Assembly: GCA_018257865.1 (NCBI GenBank)
Contig: JAEUBA010000015.1
Location: 62,001 to 126,000, forward strand
DNA: 64,000 nucleotides
Source: Stereocaulon alpinum
Lineage: Eukaryota > Ascomycota > Lecanoromycetes > Lecanorales > Stereocaulaceae
Direction: 5' to 3'
The notes beneath the pieces are model-generated. The model worked only from the letters and a program-made list of their open reading frames with translations, was not told where the DNA came from and ran no database searches. The position numbers and the translations under genes are program-made. Every line of letters starts with the position of its first letter. The stretch's first letter is position 1. Shown here piece after piece: positions 57,584-64,000 of the stretch.

Positions 57584-58897
57584 CGTACGATCCTTGGAGG
57601 ATTGTGAGTATGCAGACGTCTTCCAGGCACGTTTCGTCCCGAAACCGAGGAAGGGGGATGCGGTTCTATTTGCATTGTTAGCATACTGCGATTGAGCTTA
57701 ACGCTGGGCTGTGATTGGGCTGGTGACAGTGTGACGGAGAGGCAGCTAAGCGCTGGGATGTCAGAAGTCTTAGGCTAGTGGGCACTACCGTAGGGGTGCG
57801 AAACAAGAAGCTGAGTCTAGATCTCTGCGGAGGGAACGCCTCGCCAGTGTAGTTCTACGCATCCTTCCTGTGCCTCGATATCACATAACACTGCCATATG
57901 ATTTGGAGTTGAAGTATCCACGTACCCAGTCTTGAAACCCCTGAGACTAGGATTGTGAAGCTTCCTCGGCCTGTGCCTCCTCAAGCTCTGCCGCCCACTG
58001 CCTCAATGCTGACATCGCAAGCCTCTCGGGAACGTCCTGAGGAAGAATCGTTGTAATCGAAATGATCAACTCGCTGCGTTCCTCAATGATAGGGGATAAT
58101 TCTCGTGGTCTGTGTATGCTCTCTAATGATCTTCTGCTGTATTGTTGGAGTTGCTCCTCTGGTAGCCTCCCCAGTCGCAGTCGGTTTCGCAAGGCACTCA
58201 TCACTGCGTCGCGACGAGTGATTCAATTTCCCAATCCTTAGACCACGATACTTTTAGACCTGGTCCCCTCGCCATTGCTGACCTTCTGGCTCTTGGACCC
58301 AATCTCATAATACCAATATTGCAAAGACATCAGCTATCCGAACATCAGAGTTGTTGTAACTCTGATCACCTCGCCCTCTCTTCGTGCATAGCTTGCTCTT
58401 ACATTCATCGTGTCAGTCTGCGACTGGACTCGCTCGCAAGGCTGGCGTTATCTTCCCTCGTCTTAGAACCTGTGTCTGCACTGTGTTCTCGATTGCCTGA
58501 GCCTGTTCGGAAGTCTTCTTACAAAATAGAGCAGTGACAATACATGGAGCGGAGTGTATGAGCGGGCAGGCCATATATATATGTAGGCAGGTTCCTGTGA
58601 GAGCAGCCTTTACAGGATTAGTGGGATAGCTATGTGTAACCCTTTCTGAGCAATCTTCTTCGAAACGACTGTATATAATACTTTGTGTACTGTGCTGTAG
58701 GGTTAAACTCCTATATCTATGATTGTGGGGAGCCTGTTGTTTAATAAAGGTTTGAGTACTAGTAGAAGGGGTCTGTTGCTTCTGCTAGAGTGATGGTCTT
58801 GCTCAGTAGTAGTAGTCAGATATCCTAGCAGCATACTATGAATCATACTCGACTGTAGTATGATTGCCCTTTAAACATTGGGTATATACCTTAGTGA
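57584..58897. other. Intergenic region with one small candidate gene
   Basis: Apart from the small frame at 57947-58204, only short frames. Right of 58,550 the sequence is AT-rich with TAGTAGTAG stretches and two related CAGATATCCT motifs (58816, 58899). Confidence 0.45.
57947..58204 (-). CDS. Small hypothetical helical protein
   Basis: A frame of 85 residues on the minus strand, rich in Arg, Glu, Leu and Gln (ALRNRLRLGRLPEEQLQQYS; RLAMSALRQWAAELEEAQAEE as a likely amphipathic helix, quoted in part). It has no signal peptide and no membrane segment. Composition and the compact ATG-to-stop frame make a small gene plausible, but there is no family match I know and no splice evidence. Confidence 0.35.
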   Translation of the reverse strand: MMSALRNRLRLGRLPEEQLQQYSRRSLESIHRPRELSPIIEERSELIISITTILPQDVPERLAMSALRQWAAELEEAQAEEASQS

Positions 58898-60132
58898 TCA
58901 GATATCCTCTTTACTAACAACTCGGGTATCGATAAGCACCCAGCTACACCAAACTCCACAGCCTACCTCTACTACACTTCCTTTCCCTTCCCACATCCCG
59001 CTAGCTCGCACCCAATCCTCCTCGAAAGCCTTCATCCCAGTACCTACTTGACCGTAGTCGCCCTCTCCCGTGGTCCACACCTCTCCATCACCAGTTAACG
59101 CAATTATGTGTCCATTGCCCACTCCAACATCTACCACATCTACACCACCGTTGATATCTACCAATCTAACGTCTTCCTCATCCGAAGGCCGTGGTAAAGC
59201 ATTGATTTTCTTTACTTCGCCAGCCTGCCCACCCCAGATGTATAGATCGTTGTCTTCTGACACTGCAGTACCAATCCACCCACCGACGGCAATCTTGCGG
59301 ATCGGTATGCCACCAAGGAATGGAATCTGACAGGGTTTGTTTGCTGGATTAGAAGGGCTGGGACTGCGTCCGAGTGTCTGAGAGTGCAATGCCGAACCGA
59401 ACGTCAAGACTTCCTGAGTCACAGTCAAGGCGGTAAAGCATGTTGCCGAGCCGATGAGGGAGACCAAAGATGAGAAGAGAGAGTATGTGGCTGTGGGTGG
59501 TTCAGAAGACAGAAATTCATCGATCGAAGCGAATGTGTGGATTTCGAGCTTTGCAGTAGGCAGGGATAATTGAACGCGCGGTATTTCGGCTGACAATGGC
59601 GAAGAGAAGCCACTGAATGTTCTCTGATGAGCAGCCATGTCTGGAGGGTGTCAGTCTAGGCCAAACGTATACATCAGGAGCAGGCGAACGTACTGGTGCA
59701 AATGCAGACTTCGCCATTGTCGGCTATGGCAAGATGTTCGATTGATAGATTCTGCCGAATAATGAAGTTGTCTCCGCTGAAGTGGTGCTTCTTGAAAGCT
59801 GGTTCCTTCGATCCGTATACGTTGTGGTGGAAGAGATACACGCTGCCATTCTTACTCAATGCCCCTAGCACGCCGCTAGTGTCTCCAAAGACGGTCTTGA
59901 GATTTCTGGGTCGTGGACCATCAATGGCAACAGGATCCATTCCTGAGGGACGGAATCCGTAGTGGACAAGGGTTCCATCCATGTCAATAACAGTAGCGCT
60001 CCACAGTGCACATCGAACATCGATAACAGGAGATCGATAGACTGCCTTGAAACTGGTGACATCGTCATTGCGATGTCTTTCCTTGTCAAGGAGTTGATGG
60101 TGCGCATTGAAGCCGCACATATACAGCTCCAT
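58898..60132 (-). CDS. RCC1-repeat (beta-propeller) protein
   Basis: Two exons on the minus strand, 60132-59694 and 59640-58898, with a 53-nt intron (GTACGT...CCTCCAG, phase 1), giving 393 residues. The clearest RCC1 units are at the C-terminus (VVDVGVGNGHIIALTGDGEVW, TTGEGDYGQVG) and in the middle (GGWIGTAVSEDNDLYIWGG). The N-terminus MELYMCGFNAHHQLL is also a typical propeller opening. The repeats are irregular and fewer than the seven of true RCC1, so a Ran exchange factor role should not be assumed; RCC1-like proteins also act as ubiquitin-ligase or scaffold parts. The start at 60132 is chosen because the propeller begins there; an in-frame ATG-like start further up at 60270 would add 46 residues with no propeller pattern. 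Confidence 0.82.
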
Positions 60133-61093
60133 ATTGACTCCTGCGAGGCTCAATGCCTGCAACCTGTATGCCAAATGTACCCATGGACGTACTCCGTAGA
60201 AGTGGTTTCCTGTGTGAAGATGATGGGGTGAATGAGGACACTCTGGGTCGACAAATGCATGTTGTTGCAACTCAGAGACTTTTAAGGACGTGTACGCGTG
60301 ACCAAATGACAGGGGATTGCGAAAATGAACACGTGGAAGGGCAGTGTTACAGTGGAGACATGAAAAGCTTCAGGATTGATTAGGACGTCCAATTGGAAGA
60401 CTTGCAACCCAAACACTGACGCTAGTACGAAGAAAGGCCAAGCTATTAGGGATCGCAGCTTACAGCTCTGACCAGCGCTCAGAAAGCACTATGCAACACC
60501 GGCTCAAAGGATCTGGCCCGGATGAAGGATTGTTGGGCGGTTATCTTGCTAACAGTTCGCTGACAGGATCAGCCAATCACAGCTCGAGTTCTTAGATTAC
60601 ATAAGCAAGGTATTGATTACCAATCACATCGGAGCTTTGAGCATATTTTCTCGCCAACGAACCTCGCCAACCTCAAGATTCAATGTATAGGACTCATTGA
60701 GAATGAGCTTGGTCAGAAGATGGTTCATAAGCACGCTTGTGCAAGCTGGAAACATGTCGGGTCCAATTGCTTTTCCCGAAGCTAACTTCTTTCCAGTGGG
60801 GATTTGGGGCGCAAACAGTGCGATGAGTCGCTGATATGAAGTTGGTCTGCCGAAGATGCTCGTGGCCCGATTGCAATTGACGTAAAGCAGTCATTAACTT
60901 CCAACTAGATGTTTTCTGCACTCTCATTGTTTCGGGAATTTGTCCTTCTCCGCACTGCGGGGAAGTTTTCCTTGGCCTCGTTATGTTATATCATGGCATG
61001 CCCCATGACTCTCGATCTCATTCTTTCTCCTCTCAATATTACAGAAGCTCTGAATTGACCAGCAGTGACACTTGCACATCTTATACATCCACT
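60133..61093. promoter_or_regulatory. Intergenic region of a divergent pair (RCC1-like and hydrolase)
   Basis: Nearly 1 kb between two divergent starts. It includes an in-frame upstream ATG for the hydrolase at 60983. No clear TATA box or operator seen. Confidence 0.45.
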
Positions 61094-61984
61094 ATGTCGA
61101 ATACCAAAACAATTCAAGTCTCCCACCTAGGTGCCACAGCAGGCTACCAGATGCCCAACCCCTACGATCCTTCTAAGCCCACTCTTGTCCTCGTCAACTC
61201 TTTCACCACATCCTCTGACCTCTACAAGAGCCAATACGGCAACTCCAAGCTCACCTCGAAGATGAACCTCCTAGCCATTGAGCTCCTCGGCCACGGCAAG
61301 ACACGCACCAAGCATGAGAACTTCACGTACTGGGATACAGCCATTATGAATCTAGAAGTCATGGAGAAACTGGGCGTCAAGAAGGCCTTCGTTTTGGGCA
61401 CAAGCCAAGGTGGATGGATCACCGTCCGGATGGCATTGTTGGCACCAGACAGGATTGAGGGCATAATCCCGCTCGGCACATCCCTCGACTACGAGTCCGA
61501 ACGCACCCGCAAATTGGGCTGCTGGGATGGCGTCTCTGCTTGTACTGGCCCAATTGACGCATGGACGGTCAATAAGTCAACACCAGACTTCGAGCCTGAC
61601 AACGACTACTGTAATTTTCTGATCGACATTGGCTTCGGCAAGACCTGCTCCCAAGAGACTCGCGACTTCTGGATCAAGACCATCAAATCCAATTACCAAG
61701 GTGACGACGGCCGAAGGCGAGCTCGAATGGCAGCCATCAACCTTAGGGAAAGAGATGGACTACACGGTAGACTTTTCGATGTCCGCTGCCCCGTGATGTG
61801 GCTCCACGGCACTGACGATGTGGTCTACTCTGTCTCCAATGCTGAAGAGGAGATCAAGATGTTCGTCAATGCCCCAGAGGCCAACTTGGTCACTGTGAAG
61901 GGCGGAGCACACTTTTTGAGTGCCAGTCATCCTAATGAAGTTGACAATGCCCTGATCGATTTCATCGGGAGAGTCCATAAGTAA
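61094..61984 (+). CDS. Alpha/beta-hydrolase fold enzyme
   Basis: An intronless frame; from the ATG at 61094 it encodes 296 residues, the usual size for the family. The nucleophile elbow is GTSQGGW with Ser104, the acid is likely Asp241 or Asp242 in LHGTDDVV, and the base is His273 in GGAHFL, so the catalytic triad is complete. A LLAIELLGHGKT stretch matches the conserved strand and turn before the elbow. The substrate is unknown; relatives include esterases, lactonases and biosynthetic hydrolases. No signal peptide at this start. Two upstream in-frame ATGs (60983, 60998) would add up to 37 Ser/Thr-rich residues, possibly a targeting sequence. It faces the broken O-methyltransferase tail-to-tail, which hints at a former secondary-metabolism locus. 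Confidence 0.88.
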   Translation: MSNTKTIQVSHLGATAGYQMPNPYDPSKPTLVLVNSFTTSSDLYKSQYGNSKLTSKMNLLAIELLGHGKTRTKHENFTYWDTAIMNLEVMEKLGVKKAFVLGTSQGGWITVRMALLAPDRIEGIIPLGTSLDYESERTRKLGCWDGVSACTGPIDAWTVNKSTPDFEPDNDYCNFLIDIGFGKTCSQETRDFWIKTIKSNYQGDDGRRRARMAAINLRERDGLHGRLFDVRCPVMWLHGTDDVVYSVSNAEEEIKMFVNAPEANLVTVKGGAHFLSASHPNEVDNALIDFIGRVHK

Positions 61985-62238
61985 GCCGTGAGATCGAGAC
62001 ATGCACATGCTGAAAGTGGCCGATGCGGCCCAGAAGTCGAAGCAGGCGATGTATATAGGGCTTGTACATATTTGTGAACCAATTATACACAGCCGATATT
62101 CTCACGATACGACTGAATACTTATGGCTGAACATATGCAATGTATCTCAAGCAAATACAACTTGTACGAGCGGCCCAATCCCTACCATGATCCCCAGTCC
62201 ATCCCCAGAGCCTAATCCTAGCACCCAGACATCTTCTT

Positions 62239-62460
62239 TCATCCAGTCGGAGCGTCATTTCTCGCCACTTCTACGAACCTAATACTGACGCCAAACAGCT
62301 CCATAATCCAATACAATTTCATCTCCGGCCGTGGATCTTCAGACGTCCATTCAATATCGAAATCCTTCAGCCGACAGCGAATATAGTCTACAATGTAAGA
62401 ATTACACATCCGCTTGTAAAGTAGAGAATCCTCAGCAAAAGTAAAACCCCCTCTTAATAG
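62239..62460 (-). pseudogene. Unidentified coding fragment downstream of the O-methyltransferase relic
   Basis: On the minus strand 73 codons are open from after a TAG (62461-62463) to a TGA (62239-62241), with a protein-like sequence (GFTFAEDSLLYKRMCNSYIV; EMKLYWIMELFGVSIRF). No start codon or good acceptor fits directly. It follows the O-methyltransferase relic by about 50 bp on the same strand, so it is either a decayed neighbour or part of the same rearranged locus. I do not recognise it. Confidence 0.35.
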
Positions 62461-62512
62461 CTATCTACCCACTCTATCACATCTCCGCAGCCATCCGCGT
62501 CACATTCATGAT

Positions 62513-63912
62513 TCAATACATCTTCTCTAACTCAACAAGCTCATCCCCCCAAATGACGTCTATAACAGCTAACTTCGAGCCCGTGGAACATCTATTCCCT
62601 ACAAGCTTGAAACGCGTATCAGACACTTTCAATAGCTGAATCCAGACATCGGCATTGCGCTCCCTCGGGTTAAAGTTGGTTTCATGGCTAGAGCGTAGCT
62701 ACTTTATGGGGTATTAGCTTCTGTGAGCACGTTTAAGGGTGAGCTGATTTGGAGGTATCGTACCGAGAACGCCGTTCCTGTAGCACGAGTAGATATTAGG
62801 TTCTGGCAAACAGAGTTCATTGATTAATGATGATTATTGCACCTTTCTTCGACGCTGGTGTGAGATTTGTCGAGATTCGAATTGCGTGTTTGTCGGACTG
62901 GCCAGTTGTGGGGTATTGATGCCAGGACATACACATCAGCATTCTTTACAGGCTGTCCGGCGAAGGCTCTGAATTCTAGCCGGCTCTCAAGGTTAGGTGG
63001 GTGGAGTGGTTGCACTATTGAGTGTTTTGGGGAGATCTTTGACGATGCGTTTTGAGGCTGGAGATTTGGGTATGAGTTTTATGGAGACAGAGCCGTGCGA
63101 AGCACCCATGTCGACTATGGAGGTTGGATCTTCCGTTTCAACAGTCGAGGTTGTTCAATAAGTGGCTGAGGCTTGATGCTAGTGCGGGTTGTAGAGATTT
63201 CATGGCATCTGCGAAACGCTGCGCTCTCTGGGAACCATGTGCAAACATATCGAACAAGGATTCTCCAGTGTGACTATTCAGACTGATGCCAGTTTGATGC
63301 GGTACCTGGGAGTCAGGCCATTTCAAATTTGCATCTATTGTTGGGACCCGGAGGGCCACACCTCGTCACAGACAATGCCAACCCATTGATGCACCAGTGG
63401 ATCCTCAGCCAGCAACTTCGAAATCGCAGTATGGGCGATTATCCCCTTGCGAGGCTCGCGGAAGACGTAGTTGGCAGTCGCCATTCGAAGAAGCTGGCGA
63501 ACAACGGACCTGACCAAGAAGCGCCTACGTGCAACCTCTGTAATAGAGACTTCCTCGTCGATGCTGAAGCAGAAAGCTATCTTATATCGATGTATGGCTT
63601 GGAGACTGATGTGGATGTTGATCGGCGAGTGATCAGCGAATTTCCCCGGAAGATGTGGACATCCACCTGCTCTAGGACTGGTCAAGCGTGTCAAATGAGC
63701 CAATGGTCTGCGAGAAGAGCCTGAAGCTCTGTGGTAGCCTCAAACACCTCCTCTCGAGATTCCTCGAGAAAGATTTGGGAGCGGCAATCCAGGATGTGCA
63801 TCGACAGATAATGTTGGACTTGGCAGACTGTGGGCTTCAAAATGTTCATCTAGTTGAAGAGTGCGCGATGCTATCATAGATGCAAGCTCTGAGCTCCTAC
63901 ACTGGTGCGCCG
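62513..63912 (-). pseudogene. Broken O-methyltransferase (class I, fungal secondary-metabolism type)
   Basis: The parts of a SAM-dependent O-methyltransferase lie in the right order on the minus strand but in changing frames. Recognisable pieces: an N-terminal helix with SHGLPxP-like wording (HSLPSPTLSVDA, ~63860), a dimerisation segment with SLQAIHRYKIAF and NYVFREPRKG, then WVGIVCDEVWPSGSQ, KWPDSQVPHQTG, the SAM motif IVDMGASHGSVS, NADVYVLASIPHNWP in place of the usual HxxxW-type site, and the C-terminal NPRERNADVW. I count frame changes near 63750, 63700, 63337 and 63150, plus stops near 62824 and two around 62700. The introns of such genes cannot explain all of these, because several changes lack GT-AG ends. 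The gene is therefore inactive. The active-site region appears intact enough to assign the family but not the substrate. Some stops could come from RIP. Confidence 0.85.
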
Positions 63913-64000
63913 TATTAGACCAAGCTGTTGGATACTGCCTCGTGCTCTTGTGCCATTGAACAAGGAGATTGAGGCATTCGAAAGAAATCAGTCCCACGTC

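Noticed and set aside
1..64000. tRNA, rRNA or CRISPR array anywhere in the window
   Set aside because: I looked for tRNA arm consensus (GGTTCGAAT and its complement), rRNA-like stretches and spaced direct repeats; nothing convincing. A covariance-model search would be decisive.

Overview
This window is nuclear DNA from a filamentous ascomycete (Pezizomycotina), most likely a dothideomycete. The reasons are: protein genes with short GT-AG introns (46-76 nt where I could place both ends), a velvet-family developmental regulator, several small fast-evolving F-box-like (2EXR-type) proteins, long serine/proline-rich fungal proteins, and repeats that differ almost only by C-to-T and G-to-A changes, the signature of repeat-induced point mutation (RIP). 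The class is an inference from overall style; no marker gene fixes it. I found no tRNA, rRNA, CRISPR or origin.

Layout. 0-13 kb: a partial exon at the left edge, a 2EXR-like gene with an internal 72-bp repeat, a four-zinc-finger transcription factor, a 4.4 kb stretch without convincing genes, and the tRNA-thiolation enzyme NCS6. 13-26 kb: a 980-residue conserved-looking protein of unknown function, a second 2EXR-like gene, a protein with a 25-unit Asp repeat, and a TFIP11/Spp382-type spliceosome disassembly factor. 26-29 kb: a repeat-rich segment with a duplicated gene fragment, a mutated repeat copy and a long polypyrimidine tract. 29-34 kb: a large one-membrane-segment protein and an eight-exon velvet regulator (VosA type). 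34-40 kb: a gene-poor stretch with broken reading frames. 40-52 kb: a dense housekeeping block with a GBD/FH3 (formin-N-terminus-like) protein, an Nramp metal transporter in divergent orientation, the ESCRT-III-related VPS60, and a SAP-type phosphatase regulatory subunit. 52-60 kb: mostly unrecognised fungal proteins, a third 2EXR-like gene (the parent of the fragment at 27 kb) and an RCC1-repeat protein. 60-64 kb: an alpha/beta hydrolase beside a clearly broken O-methyltransferase, possibly the remains of a secondary-metabolism locus.

The recognisable genes are mostly independent cell-biology functions (tRNA modification, splicing, endosomal sorting, Sit4-type phosphatase control, metal uptake, cell polarity) and do not form a pathway. 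The unusual content is in the accessory parts: RIP-type decay of repeats, gene fragments and pseudogenes, in-frame repeats and local tandem duplications. I do not see a coherent new multi-gene system. The most useful second looks are the decayed O-methyltransferase, the RIP-marked repeat pair and gene fragment, a probable overlooked last exon of the SAP gene, and the tandem acceptor (TAGTAG) in the velvet gene. All exon boundaries were read by eye from splice sites and reading-frame continuity.
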